From positions 5,800 to 69,799 of the forward strand of contig CACZAK010000006.1 of assembly GCA_902779075.1 (NCBI GenBank): DNA of 64,000 nt, read 5' to 3'. The notes beneath the pieces are model-generated. The model was given only the letters and a program-made list of their open reading frames with translations. It was not told the origin of the DNA and ran no database searches. The number at the start of each line of letters is the position of its first letter. Position 1 is the first letter of the stretch. The translations under genes and the position numbers were made by a program. This DNA comes from an uncultured bacterium (GTDB taxonomy: Bacteria > Verrucomicrobiota > Kiritimatiellia > RFP12 > UBA1067). Shown piece after piece: positions 23,284 through 32,615 of this stretch.

Positions 23284-25107
23284 TCAGCAACCTCCTTTGC
23301 ACAGCCCTGCGAGCTTGACCGGCCATGAAGCCTTGTACTTGATTACGGCCGTGCCGTGCGGCACACCGTCAACGACAACACCCGAAACCTTAGCCTTCAT
23401 TCTCTTGATCCGCTCGCCGTACTTGACATAGACGTTGAAAGCGCCCTTGAAGGTACCGTCTTTCGGGTAAAACGTCACATTAAGATCAGAGACGCCTTTC
23501 GTTCCCGTCCACTTTCTGCCCTTCGACACCACTGAATCATTTGCTGGCGAGACGGCGACGGCCATTCCGGCTACTTCCATGGGATGGCCGCAATCCCCAA
23601 GTTCCAGGCACATCGTGTCAGGCGTCGTACCCGCACCTGGAGCTGCTGTACCCAGCACGGCGCATGGCGACCACTTCACGGATGCCGTTGCCGACCTCCA
23701 TCCGGAAACGCCCTTGACGGCGGAAAGTTTCCCGTTGTCAAATTCAAGCATCATCGAAAAGGCGCCTTTCTTGCCGATGACGGGCACCAACACCTTGCCC
23801 CTCTCGCCCACCAGCATCTGAGACGACACGGAAACACGACTGCCGTCCCCAAGGAAGCCAACGATCTTGACCTTGCCCTTCGTGGTCGTAGAGGCAGAAA
23901 ACGCAGAATAGCCATTGGACAACGCATTGCCTGTGCCCCGGACATTCATCAGCGCAAAGGTCCAAAAACCCCTCTTCAAGGTGCTGGCACGGGCTTTAGC
24001 CGCCGCATCCCTGCCCTTGAACGGGTTCCGGGCACCCTGAACAAGATAGTCGAACTTGCCATCCGAATACGACCCGGAAACCCCCTCGGCACCGATCGTA
24101 ACAGTTACGGCAGCTGGTGAGTTGTCTTTTTTCAGGTTGATTACTTCGCCTTCCGCCCCGCCGGCGATTCCTTTCAGCGTGACCTTCCGGCCGTTGGACA
24201 TCTGGAAGCCCCCCGTCACCTTGATGATACCCGTAACCCCGTTACGCTTTGCCACCTTGAACGTCGCGGTACCCACCGGCCCGTCATTTGAATCAATCAG
24301 CACCGCATCATACGTCTGCGCGGCCGAACCTTCGATTCCCCCCGCACCTGGATTGGCGAACAAGACGCTGCGCCCCGCAGCCTTGGCGGTCTCAATGTTT
24401 TCGATGACATAGCCGAGGCCTTCATCAGGGCCTATCCGCATGTTGTAGCTGAATCGCCCGACCTCCTTGCCTTCGGGGGAGATGACGACTATCGTAGGAT
24501 ACGCTATGCGACGGTAGACGGTTGCAGGGTTCTCCGCATACGCCGCGAGGTTCGTCTTTGAACCATCGGAGGAAATCTCCACGAGGACGTTGCTGTTCGT
24601 CGCGATGGCACCGTTCTTGGCATGCATCAGATCCTGGAACTTGAAACGCTTGACGTATTCATCGGCGATCTGCTGCGGCGTCCAGTCACCAATGCCGTTC
24701 TCCGCTCGGTACGCAGGATCCCACAGCCACGTCCACATCGAACGTCCGTCGCGGAAGGGGAAGTCTAGCGCTGCAAGGTAATACCCCTGCCGGGCGGCAT
24801 AGTCCTTGAATCCGTCCGTGACAAGGATATCGTCAAGCGCCTGGCAGTGCGGACACCACCAGAACCCCGCGAAAAGGAGAAGCGTGTACTTGCCTTCGGA
24901 CTTTGCTTTAGCCAAAGCGCCTTCATAGTTGAACGTCCACTCCCCGGCATTCGTCTCGCTCCATCGCGGCACAAGGGCTGAAGGTCCGAATTTGTATGGA
25001 TAGGCGTCCGGCTGGGAGTTGAACTTCCAGTCGGCCTTAGCCGACATCACGGCTACAAAGGCCATGGCGATAGCGCCAGCCGCCACTCTCTGCATCGTAC
25101 TCTTCAC
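23284..25107 (-). CDS. Secreted thioredoxin-like protein with C-terminal beta modules and Cys tail (607 aa)
   Basis: It is a paralogue of the 602-residue protein two genes downstream. Signal peptide MKSTMQRVAAGAIAMAFVAVMSAKA; thioredoxin-like module with NAGEWTFNYEGALAKAKSEG then FAGFWWCPHC (C85/C88); KEVGRFSYNMRIGPDEGLGY follows where thioredoxins have the last helix. Residues ~260-600 are repeated beta domains, finishing KWTGTKGVSDLNVTFYPKDG, TFKGAFNVYV and the tail LAGLCKGGC. The active dipeptide (PH) is that of DsbA-like oxidants, whereas the paralogue has PI. It has its own promoter (25140-25145) behind a terminator, so it starts the distal half of the cluster. Confidence 0.8.
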   Translation of the reverse strand: MKSTMQRVAAGAIAMAFVAVMSAKADWKFNSQPDAYPYKFGPSALVPRWSETNAGEWTFNYEGALAKAKSEGKYTLLLFAGFWWCPHCQALDDILVTDGFKDYAARQGYYLAALDFPFRDGRSMWTWLWDPAYRAENGIGDWTPQQIADEYVKRFKFQDLMHAKNGAIATNSNVLVEISSDGSKTNLAAYAENPATVYRRIAYPTIVVISPEGKEVGRFSYNMRIGPDEGLGYVIENIETAKAAGRSVLFANPGAGGIEGSAAQTYDAVLIDSNDGPVGTATFKVAKRNGVTGIIKVTGGFQMSNGRKVTLKGIAGGAEGEVINLKKDNSPAAVTVTIGAEGVSGSYSDGKFDYLVQGARNPFKGRDAAAKARASTLKRGFWTFALMNVRGTGNALSNGYSAFSASTTTKGKVKIVGFLGDGSRVSVSSQMLVGERGKVLVPVIGKKGAFSMMLEFDNGKLSAVKGVSGWRSATASVKWSPCAVLGTAAPGAGTTPDTMCLELGDCGHPMEVAGMAVAVSPANDSVVSKGRKWTGTKGVSDLNVTFYPKDGTFKGAFNVYVKYGERIKRMKAKVSGVVVDGVPHGTAVIKYKASWPVKLAGLCKGGC

Positions 25108-25139
25108 TTATGCGCTCTTTCGGGAACCTAGCGCCCGAT

Positions 25140-25152
25140 ATTATACCACAAA
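25140..25152 (-). promoter_or_regulatory. -10 element for the 607-aa gene
   Basis: On the minus strand TTTGTGGTATAAT ends at 25140. The hexamer is a perfect TATAAT preceded by the T-rich GTGG seen at other promoters. No good -35 is visible. The ATG lies 32 nt downstream. Confidence 0.55.
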
Positions 25153-25171
25153 TTTCAGCAGCAGCCTCATC

Positions 25172-25214
25172 GTTTTTGAACTAGTTGGGCCATTATTTCT
25201 TTATGATGCGGCCC
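25172..25214 (-). terminator. Probable terminator after the HEAT-like gene
   Basis: On the minus strand GGGCC-g-CAT ... ATGGCCC forms a stem (25187-25214), followed by AACTAG and a run of five T. It starts just after the stop at 25216 and separates the proximal and distal transcription units of the cluster. Confidence 0.5.
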
Positions 25215-25215
25215 T

Positions 25216-26034
25216 TCACTCGTCTTCCGGCGGATTGTAGTTGTTCTGGAGCCAATTTTCGGCGGCATCAACGCCCGACCACTTCTCGCCGGTAATGCTT
25301 TCGTATGTCTCCTGAGCTGCCTCAACCGCCAGCTTGTTGTCGCCCTCAATCACGTTGGCAAGGACCTGCAACGCCGCCACCTCGTCCATTCCAATGAGTT
25401 CGTTGGCAACATCCTCCAGCAAGTCCTTGTTCCGAAGCGACTTAAGAGACATCTCTACGACCCCCGCCTTCTCCCCATCGTCCGACATGTCCTGAAGGGC
25501 GTCCTTCCAATGGTCTGCGGCCTTCTCCGCCACCTCTTCGTTCGCATCGGACATGAACGGCGTTAGTTCGGCCATCGTCGCTTCGCCAAACCAGCCGAGC
25601 GCGTCGACCACCATCTCCTTCAATTCCGCGTTGTTGCTCTTCTGCGCCGACTCTGCGAGACTTCTCGCGCCCTCCAGATCGTCATTCTCAATAGCCGCAG
25701 CGGCTGCGGACATGATCTTCTGGTCGGCAGGCGGATAAGGCTTGCCGTCGCTGTCGTAGTAAATCTCATCCCCGGCGGGTGCACCAATTCGGGCGGCCGC
25801 GAAACCGCTCCTTCTGCCTTTTTCGGAGCTCTTTGACGCCGTAGGATACTTGACAGCGCTCGTAGACGCGCTTTTCTGCACGAGATAGGCTTTCCGCCTG
25901 GCCTTGCGCGCCGCTTTCGCCTCCTCGGCCTTTTCGTCTTCTCCCTGCCCTTTGAAAATGAGGAAAGCCATGCCGGCCGCCACAGCCACCACAACAACGG
26001 CAATCAGTTTTTTAGCCCGCACTCGCATGTTCAT
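25216..26034 (-). CDS. Membrane-anchored HEAT-like repeat protein
   Basis: It starts at ATG 26034, whose A overlaps the stop of the upstream gene (TAATG), with AAGGAG upstream. It has 272 residues. One N-terminal helix (KLIAVVVVAVAAGMAFLIF) anchors a soluble part. After a Ser/Lys-rich linker, residues ~120-265 are acidic helical repeats of HEAT/armadillo type, for example NAELKEMVVDALGWFGEATM and NEEVAEKAADHWKDALQDMS, with spacing of about 35. Such repeats mediate protein-protein contacts. It is coupled to the O-antigen-ligase-like gene and is probably an assembly or scaffold factor of the secreted system. Confidence 0.75.
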   Translation of the reverse strand: MNMRVRAKKLIAVVVVAVAAGMAFLIFKGQGEDEKAEEAKAARKARRKAYLVQKSASTSAVKYPTASKSSEKGRRSGFAAARIGAPAGDEIYYDSDGKPYPPADQKIMSAAAAAIENDDLEGARSLAESAQKSNNAELKEMVVDALGWFGEATMAELTPFMSDANEEVAEKAADHWKDALQDMSDDGEKAGVVEMSLKSLRNKDLLEDVANELIGMDEVAALQVLANVIEGDNKLAVEAAQETYESITGEKWSGVDAAENWLQNNYNPPEDE

Positions 26035-27821
26035 TAAGCTCCTTTCTTGAAGACGTAGTCCGACAAGATAAGCCCCACCCATCCGGGCAGATACACCTCT
26101 GCTCCCTCAATCTGCACAACGTCGTCTGAGGCGTCCAGGTTTCCATATACGTTCTCGTAGCGCGCGGCAAACTCGCCCACCACAAACGCGAACGAGCAGG
26201 ACTTGCGCAGCTCTCCGGGAACATCGGCAAGCGGCATGCCGGGCGAGAGGAAAATCAGCTCCTCCGCCTTAGGGGCACCGCCCTCCTTCCAGAGCTTCAC
26301 GTATTCCCGGCACAAGTTGCCGGCCACCGCAAGCCTGTGGACACGGGACGGCACATCGGTCAGCTTCTGCACATATCCCAGGGGGCGCGACAGGGGATAG
26401 GCCGAATAGAAATACCTGATCTCCTTCGGGGCATTGAGATACCCAAGCGTGTTCCTGTCGTCGGCAAACCAGATGCCCGGATCTTGCGAACGCACGCAAA
26501 CCCGACTTCCGTCGGCGAATACCGGCAATGCCGCGTTGCGCGACGGACCGCGCCCGGCAAGGTAAAATCCCGCGCAAACCAAGAGGGAGACAATTGCCGC
26601 CGCCACCGTCGGCACGGCGTATCGACGCGGCACATTCCAAGGGCGCGATACGACGAACGGACACACCGATGCGACAGGCAACAGCCACAACGTCCACTCG
26701 TGCAGGACCGGGTTGAACATCGCGGCAACCCCCAGTGCCGTGCACATGGCCGACGGCAAGGGCGAACCTCCGCCCGCGGCAAATCGGAAAAGCGCGAACA
26801 GCACGACAAACCAGATGCCCGCCCATGCGAAACGGCCAAACCACCCAAAGCCCGTCATACACGTAAGATGGTCACTGTCAAGTGTCGGCGTAACCGCGAA
26901 ACTGTCAAGAGGTTGATACCAGTCCATGTACGCCCGTCCCGCCGGTGCCACCCCCCATCCACTCGGAGCATCAACCATCATGCGCGGCACGTCTTGCCAT
27001 TTCTGGAGGCGGGAAGAGGTGCTGGCGTCATCTATGGACTTGGCGGAAAGACGCCCTCCGAGCCCCGACCCGACGCAAAAGACCACAATCGCGACAACGG
27101 CCACTCCAGACGCAACCGCCAGCCTCACCCGGTTGCCGGGCCTGAAAAACCGGAAACCCAACAGAAGTGCCGCACCCACGGCAAAACAAAGGGCACCGCC
27201 GCGTCCACCCGTTTTCGCAAGAAGAACGGCAGCCGCTACCACACCGACAGCCCCGACCGAAATGACGGATTTTCTGCTGCAATACAAAAACGCGAAGAGT
27301 CCCAGCAACGCCAATTCGGCAAGGAGCGTGGCAGCATGGTTGGGGTTCACGTAGAACAGCTTGAGGCGGCCATCCTGCCATTTCTCCGCAAGCGCTTCAC
27401 GAGCATCTTCCTCAGCTCCGTCCCATAACGGCGGAATCTCGCTCTGCATGACGGCCTTTTTTTCAGAATCAATGAGACCACGTTTGCCGTCCGATGTCAC
27501 AATCGAGTACGGGCTTCCCTTGCGGAACGTGTAGCTCGCCTGCGACCCAGGCTCCTGAATCGTCACGTCGCCGTTCGGCTCAACCTTCGCGCGCCACCCT
27601 CCCGCACCGTCAATCCCCCCGGTGTGCCAGTTCTTGCGGAATTCCACCATACCAGTTCCGGGCGCGTAAAGCCGGAAGAAGTTCGCGCCGTCCATCGGGG
27701 CGAAATACATCCCGAAGAAGCGGTTGACTTCCTCCTGTACGCCCAGACTGACTTCACCATCGGCAGCCCCGAACGCCACGGCAGTGAAAGCCGCGCATGC
27801 AATGCAAAGGAAACGTCTCAT
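26034..27821 (-). CDS. Polytopic O-antigen ligase/polymerase-like membrane protein
   Basis: It has 595 residues. After an N-terminal signal-like helix and ~150 residues of periplasmic-type sequence, about ten membrane helices follow (from LLAELALLGLFAFLYCSRKS). The central signature LLAKTGGRGGALCFAVGAAL plus a large loop SSRLQKWQDVPRMMVDAPSG WGVAPAGRAY is the layout of WaaL/Wzy_C proteins, where Arg-rich GGRGGAL and the large periplasmic loop carry function. The last ~170 residues form an extra extracytoplasmic domain. Such enzymes ligate or polymerise glycans onto lipid or protein. Among secreted thioredoxin/beta proteins, it may glycosylate them. Confidence 0.7.
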   Translation of the reverse strand: MRRFLCIACAAFTAVAFGAADGEVSLGVQEEVNRFFGMYFAPMDGANFFRLYAPGTGMVEFRKNWHTGGIDGAGGWRAKVEPNGDVTIQEPGSQASYTFRKGSPYSIVTSDGKRGLIDSEKKAVMQSEIPPLWDGAEEDAREALAEKWQDGRLKLFYVNPNHAATLLAELALLGLFAFLYCSRKSVISVGAVGVVAAAVLLAKTGGRGGALCFAVGAALLLGFRFFRPGNRVRLAVASGVAVVAIVVFCVGSGLGGRLSAKSIDDASTSSRLQKWQDVPRMMVDAPSGWGVAPAGRAYMDWYQPLDSFAVTPTLDSDHLTCMTGFGWFGRFAWAGIWFVVLFALFRFAAGGGSPLPSAMCTALGVAAMFNPVLHEWTLWLLPVASVCPFVVSRPWNVPRRYAVPTVAAAIVSLLVCAGFYLAGRGPSRNAALPVFADGSRVCVRSQDPGIWFADDRNTLGYLNAPKEIRYFYSAYPLSRPLGYVQKLTDVPSRVHRLAVAGNLCREYVKLWKEGGAPKAEELIFLSPGMPLADVPGELRKSCSFAFVVGEFAARYENVYGNLDASDDVVQIEGAEVYLPGWVGLILSDYVFKKGA

Positions 27822-28270
27822 TTCTCATCAATTCCAAATCCGCCCGAGACCGGAATCCGAATGTCGTCGGGCATGAGTATCTGCCATGTGTCGTCTTCGT
27901 TCCGCATGAAACCAAGACCAGGATATTCCAGCGAAAGATTCGTGATCGCAACGGAGAGAGCACGTTGAAGCGAACGCCGACTCTGCTTCGCCCCACTCAC
28001 AGCTAGGGCGCAGCGCGTTTCATTCGTCACGACCTGGAACTTGACGTCTTCGCCGTCAAGGCCGTCAAATCTCCTACATGCACGTTCAACGGCTACGGCG
28101 AAAGCGGACTTCCGCTCCAACGGCGCCCCACCTAGCTCCTCCATTTTCCGCTTCTGCGCCTGTTCCTGCTCTCCGCTGCCGCAACCTGCGCAGACAGCAA
28201 GCACCGCAATCACGAACATCAACGGCAAAACGCATGCAATTCTCACTTTCACACCTCCGGCTATCTTCAC
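27818..28270 (-). CDS. Small lipoprotein of unknown function
   Basis: I place the start at GTG 28270, which has AAAGGAACGAAC just upstream; an upstream ATG at 28351 would overlap the neighbouring gene more. The N-terminus is hydrophobic and ends in a lipobox, LAVCAGC. The mature part (~115 residues) has a helix with AFAVAVERACRRFDGLDGED, a strand VKFQVVTNETRCALAVSG and the end DDTWQILMPDDIRIPVSGGF. I recognise no family. Its stop overlaps the ligase-like start by 4 nt, so the two are co-translated. Confidence 0.65.
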   Translation of the reverse strand: MKIAGGVKVRIACVLPLMFVIAVLAVCAGCGSGEQEQAQKRKMEELGGAPLERKSAFAVAVERACRRFDGLDGEDVKFQVVTNETRCALAVSGAKQSRRSLQRALSVAITNLSLEYPGLGFMRNEDDTWQILMPDDIRIPVSGGFGIDEK

Positions 28271-28283
28271 GTTCGTTCCTTTG

Positions 28284-29831
28284 TCATTCCCATGCAACCT
28301 TCGTCCCCTCGTAGGGCACGACCTCGCCCTGCACACCTTCCGAGTTGCCACGGCCGATTCTCAGCACCCCCGTCATGGCACTCTTCGCCTTGAGCTTGAA
28401 AATCGTAACGATGCAGCTTCCGTCCACGTCATGCATTGCGTATGCCGTGCCTGAGACCCGTCCCCCATTCCCCAGCATGCCATTCCAGCTGACCTTCCCG
28501 GCGGCGGTGATTTTCTTGATATTGACGAACCCACCGTCCGTTCCGCCGCCAGACGTCTCAGAAAGGCCTACGGCATTCACGCCCGCAAATGCGGCGGCAT
28601 GCGATCCAACGCCGACTTTCAGCCCGTCAGGAGATTCCAACGGCGCGGACATCGACGGATCAGACAGAACGGCCTTGATCCGTCCGTCGCTCGCAAGTTC
28701 AAGTGTCAGCCTTTTGTCCGAAAAGGCCAAAGACGTCCTAGCCGTACCGTCGCCGATGGCAGACCATGTCCCTGAGAACGTGGTCTTTGCGCGCGACACG
28801 TTCGTGTACTTCGCCTTGACCTTGTTGCGGGCCGTGGTGGAAAGCTCCAGCACGCCGACCACGGTGCGGTCGCCCTCGCCTGCGGACAGAAGCGGCACGG
28901 TGGCCTTGAGCGCCCGGTCGAGCATGGCGCACCCACCCTGGGACACGTCGCTCGCAGACGCGACGTTAAACGCAAGGGAGATCTCGGGCCCCGCGAACAG
29001 GACGCCATTGCGCTTCTGCTGGATAGAGAAGACGTATGTACTCGCCCCGGCCTTCTTCGCCTTTCCCGACAGGACCACCTTCCCGTCCACATAGTTAAGC
29101 TTCATGCCTGACGGAAGTTTACCCGAAACCTTCTTGAGGCTCGGCTTCTTACTTCCCTTGAGGTTGTACACGACCTGCGGGGCAAGCACATCCGCCGCGT
29201 CCATCCCAACGAAGATGTCTATGCCATACGAAATCCGCGTCGTGACCGGATTCTGGTAAAGCCACTCCGCCTTTGCCGAAATGTCGGGAAGATGTGAGAA
29301 GTCATATTCTCCCGCCACGGAGCCGATTGACCCGATCAGCTGTCTCGCAAGGGAGCCTCCTTTGACGAGCATCTCGCCGTCGCGCCCGGTGAAGGTCCTG
29401 TAATATTCGCTGTTCTTCGACGGAGCCGAACCGCTGCGGTTCCAGTAAACGGCCAAATACGGGAATCCGTTCGGGTTCACCGGCTTTGAGAATCCAGAGG
29501 CATCCCCATTGCCATTGTGGGTCGTGAACACCATCAGCATCTTGTGGCTATTCTGCCAGGCGAGGAACTCCTCCGTCAGACATGCGCGCTGAAGGTCTTC
29601 ACACTTGCCACAGGAGAGCCCTCCAAAGAAAACCAGCAACGGAACGTGGTGGGCGTCAGCAACGGCGAGGGCGCCCTTGAAATTGGAATTCCATTCTCCA
29701 AGGTTCAGCGCTTCCTTTGAAACCGGCAGCAAGATGGCAGTCTGCGAAAGCGCCCCCACAGCCGTCCCGCACAGTGACAGGACGGCTGAGCACAAGATTC
29801 CAAAGCAGCTTCTCTTAAAACTCCACGCCAT
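28284..29831 (-). CDS. Secreted thioredoxin-like/Ig-like protein (515 aa)
   Basis: The signal peptide is followed by the module common to this cluster: LNLGEWNSNFKGALAVADAH, then VFFGGLSCGKC (C74/C77) and DLQRACLTEEFLAWQNSHKM. Residues ~215-290 are a putative Ig-like (He_PIG type) domain with KLPSGMKLNYVDGKVVLSGK. The last ~220 residues are beta-rich (KVKAKYTNVSRAKTTFSGTW, KVSWNGMLGNGGRVSGTAYA) and resemble the tail of the 907-residue neighbour. Active dipeptide GK differs from the other copies. No Cys tail at the C-terminus. Probably surface-exposed or periplasmic, acting on disulfides of partner proteins. Confidence 0.75.
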   Translation of the reverse strand: MAWSFKRSCFGILCSAVLSLCGTAVGALSQTAILLPVSKEALNLGEWNSNFKGALAVADAHHVPLLVFFGGLSCGKCEDLQRACLTEEFLAWQNSHKMLMVFTTHNGNGDASGFSKPVNPNGFPYLAVYWNRSGSAPSKNSEYYRTFTGRDGEMLVKGGSLARQLIGSIGSVAGEYDFSHLPDISAKAEWLYQNPVTTRISYGIDIFVGMDAADVLAPQVVYNLKGSKKPSLKKVSGKLPSGMKLNYVDGKVVLSGKAKKAGASTYVFSIQQKRNGVLFAGPEISLAFNVASASDVSQGGCAMLDRALKATVPLLSAGEGDRTVVGVLELSTTARNKVKAKYTNVSRAKTTFSGTWSAIGDGTARTSLAFSDKRLTLELASDGRIKAVLSDPSMSAPLESPDGLKVGVGSHAAAFAGVNAVGLSETSGGGTDGGFVNIKKITAAGKVSWNGMLGNGGRVSGTAYAMHDVDGSCIVTIFKLKAKSAMTGVLRIGRGNSEGVQGEVVPYEGTKVAWE

Positions 29832-29855
29832 GCAGGACTCCTAGGGCGACTTCGG

Positions 29856-32579
29856 TTACTCAACCGAGACTACGAACGTTTCACCACCCAACGTACCGCC
29901 GCCGAACAGCTTGGACTGCCCTCCGACCGCATATACGATGCCGGACGCCTTATATGTCTTGTTGTTGATGCTGTATGAAATCTTGACCTGGCCCGTGGTG
30001 AGGGAGGTTGAAATGGACGCATTGTACTTGTTGGAGCCGAATGTGGGCTTCCTGCCGGTCATAACGACAGGAATCTTGACATCGCCCCCCCCGACGGTGA
30101 CGAGCGTCTTCCCATTCAGCCCAACGAGCCTGCTCTTTGCCCAGCGCGAGCCTTCAACGCGGTCGAAAACCTGGGAGCCAGATGTGGCATGCCCGTCCAC
30201 GCTGCCATTGGCGAAAAGGGCACACCCCACGTTGATTCCAGTGCGCGTGGAGGCGTGGCCGAAACGCACGTCCCCGTGACCCGCCCACCGCGGAAGATTG
30301 GCACGCACAAAAGACTCAGGGAACAATGCGCAGAAACTTCCGCCGGAAATCTTCGTATTTTCGGAGATACGCCCCTTGAAGGAGACCTTTCCGGCATAGC
30401 TGACTTTCGCCGTCACCCAGCCGCCGAGTTTCGCATTGGAAGATGAAGCCAGGCCAAAGCCCCAGTTGCCCTTCCAGTCCCCGTTGGGCTTGTCGATGGC
30501 CTTTCCGTAGACCCTGTACCCAGAAGCCGTGCCCGACCAAATCTTGGAGCCCGGATTAAAGGCCACGTTAAAGTCTGACAATCCCGTCGCGACACCCCCG
30601 TCTTTCAAGCTCACGACTTTCCCCCGCAGTCTGGTCGTGCCCCCCCCCCTCACGACAGTGGCCGTCCACTTTCCCCTTGAAGAGATCTTCAACTGACCTG
30701 AAGCCACAATCTCGTCTCTCCCGTTAAAGTAGTATATGGCGTACTTTGGCGATGTATACGCCTTCGGGAATTTCGCAACCTTCAATGTGAACGTCTTGGA
30801 TGTTGTGCCATAGTCGTTTTTCGCCGTCACGGTGACGGTATGATTCTTGAAAATCATGGGAGTACCAGTAATGAGACCCGTCTTGGCGTCTATCTTCAGC
30901 CCCGAGGGAAGGCCCGACGCCGAATACGACACATTGCCGACCCCGGACGAGCTAATCGACATGTCAATGGCCGTTGCGAACGATCTATAGGCGTTGACCG
31001 TCAAGGGCGTATTGTCGTAAACCTGCATGGCCGCCACATTGAACTTGGAAGACGCCGAAGCTACGGCCGTACCAATCATATTGGCGGTGGAATAGGACGC
31101 TTGGACGCTCCAAGGGTAATCCTTCGTTTCAGCGGCTTTGGACACGAACCCAAGGTCAAGCGCATTGCCCGACGTCGTTGTGCCCATGTCCTTGGTCACA
31201 CCCCCGCAGGTCAGGGAGAACGTGCAGCCAGCCAGACTTGCCGACCATGCAAAATCCACGAGCGACTTATTCTGCATCAGATCGCCGTAGGAGACCTGCG
31301 CATTGGCCGTCGGCTTTGACAGCGTCACCGTGAGCGGCTTGAACGAAAACGCCTTGAAGCCGATAACCTCCGCGTCAGCAGCCCCCGTCGACGCCGAGGC
31401 CTTGAGCGTTATTTTGTCCCCGGCGGCAACGCCGAAGCTAACCGTCTGGTCGGCAAGGAGCACTTCCTTGCCACCCTTTGAAGTCGTGCAGGCAACGCTC
31501 CCCCGAGTTGTTCCGAGAGTCGCCGACAGGATACCCCCGGCGGACACCGTGAGCACAAGCGTCGAATCGGTCGCGGTCACCGTCTCCAGCACGTTGCCGT
31601 TGTTCTGCGAGGGTACGTACCACGTTCCGCTCGACGCAGACAGTTTTTCTAATCCAGCATGAGCCGCCGCAAACTCCGCCAATGACTGCTTGACGCGGGA
31701 ATCCTTGAACGTCACGGTCTGGGATGAAGCTTCGTAGGAAATGTCCGATCCCGCAAAACCGCTTGCGACGACCTTCACCGTCAGGCTGTCGGAGACAATG
31801 CCCCCGTCGAACGTACTCGGCCCCGTAACCGTGAAGGTTTTCGTTCCATCGCTTGAATCCCAGGTGATCGAGCTTTCACTCAGTTTGTAGAGAGCCTTGT
31901 TGGCACCCTCCAGCGAGATTTCAACGGATCCAGTCTTGCCGGATTTGCCCGAACGGGTCACGACGCCCGTCCACACGCCCGCAGTCGGTGGCTGAACCAT
32001 CACGGTGTTACCAGACTGCGCGGAAAGCGAGAAGACCGTCTTGTCGGCTTTTTTCGGTGCAACTTCGGCAAGGGCCGCGTCAATGTATTGGTACAGAATC
32101 GGACCGCTTGAACCAACCGGGCGCGACTTGTAGGACCAAACTGCATGGCGCGCGCCATTGGGCTTGATAAGAACCACCTGCGGATACCCGTCATCACCTG
32201 ACTGGTAGATGTCGAAGTATGCGTCAAAGACTTTCTCCGAAACCCCCCCGTACTCTGGCTGCCTTGGAGACGACCAGTAGTTCAGGAGAACCATGTAGAA
32301 CTGGTATTTCTTGACGAGGTTGGCAAAGTTCTCTGTGTTGAGCGTGTTGTTCACGAACTGCATGCAGTGCTGACATCCCTGGCCTGTGCTGCTGTCGTTG
32401 ATCATCACAAGGAAAATCGGCAGATTCGTCGTCTTTGCCGCAGCCAACACGCCCTCCATGTTGCTAGTCCACTGGTTGGGGACTGTGGCCGTCGTACTCA
32501 CGCGCGGCAGAACGGCTGCGGAAACCCCTACTGCATAAAGGACAATCGCAGCGGCAATGCTTTTGACTATTGATTTCAT
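29856..32579 (-). CDS. Secreted thioredoxin-like/Ig-like multidomain protein (907 aa)
   Basis: Start set at ATG 32579 with AAAGGAGAGG upstream, which gives a clean signal peptide (MKSIVKSIAAAIVLYAVGVSA). The thioredoxin-like module is NQWTSNMEGVLAAAKTTNLP, then DSSTGQGCQHC (C69/C72) and DDGYPQVVLIKPNGARHAVW. Several beta domains follow. Residues ~560-640 are a clear putative Ig domain (SYSASGLPSGLKIDAKTGLI, TGTPMIFKNHTVTVTAKNDY). The C-terminal ~270 residues are a beta-rich Gly/Lys region (WTATVVRGGGTTRLRGKVVS). Size and repeats suggest a surface protein. Follows the PpiC gene by 36 bp. Confidence 0.78.
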   Translation of the reverse strand: MKSIVKSIAAAIVLYAVGVSAAVLPRVSTTATVPNQWTSNMEGVLAAAKTTNLPIFLVMINDSSTGQGCQHCMQFVNNTLNTENFANLVKKYQFYMVLLNYWSSPRQPEYGGVSEKVFDAYFDIYQSGDDGYPQVVLIKPNGARHAVWSYKSRPVGSSGPILYQYIDAALAEVAPKKADKTVFSLSAQSGNTVMVQPPTAGVWTGVVTRSGKSGKTGSVEISLEGANKALYKLSESSITWDSSDGTKTFTVTGPSTFDGGIVSDSLTVKVVASGFAGSDISYEASSQTVTFKDSRVKQSLAEFAAAHAGLEKLSASSGTWYVPSQNNGNVLETVTATDSTLVLTVSAGGILSATLGTTRGSVACTTSKGGKEVLLADQTVSFGVAAGDKITLKASASTGAADAEVIGFKAFSFKPLTVTLSKPTANAQVSYGDLMQNKSLVDFAWSASLAGCTFSLTCGGVTKDMGTTTSGNALDLGFVSKAAETKDYPWSVQASYSTANMIGTAVASASSKFNVAAMQVYDNTPLTVNAYRSFATAIDMSISSSGVGNVSYSASGLPSGLKIDAKTGLITGTPMIFKNHTVTVTAKNDYGTTSKTFTLKVAKFPKAYTSPKYAIYYFNGRDEIVASGQLKISSRGKWTATVVRGGGTTRLRGKVVSLKDGGVATGLSDFNVAFNPGSKIWSGTASGYRVYGKAIDKPNGDWKGNWGFGLASSSNAKLGGWVTAKVSYAGKVSFKGRISENTKISGGSFCALFPESFVRANLPRWAGHGDVRFGHASTRTGINVGCALFANGSVDGHATSGSQVFDRVEGSRWAKSRLVGLNGKTLVTVGGGDVKIPVVMTGRKPTFGSNKYNASISTSLTTGQVKISYSINNKTYKASGIVYAVGGQSKLFGGGTLGGETFVVSVE

Positions 32580-32615
32580 TTCAACCTCTCCTTTTGAGAT
32601 TCGTTTCATTAAAAC

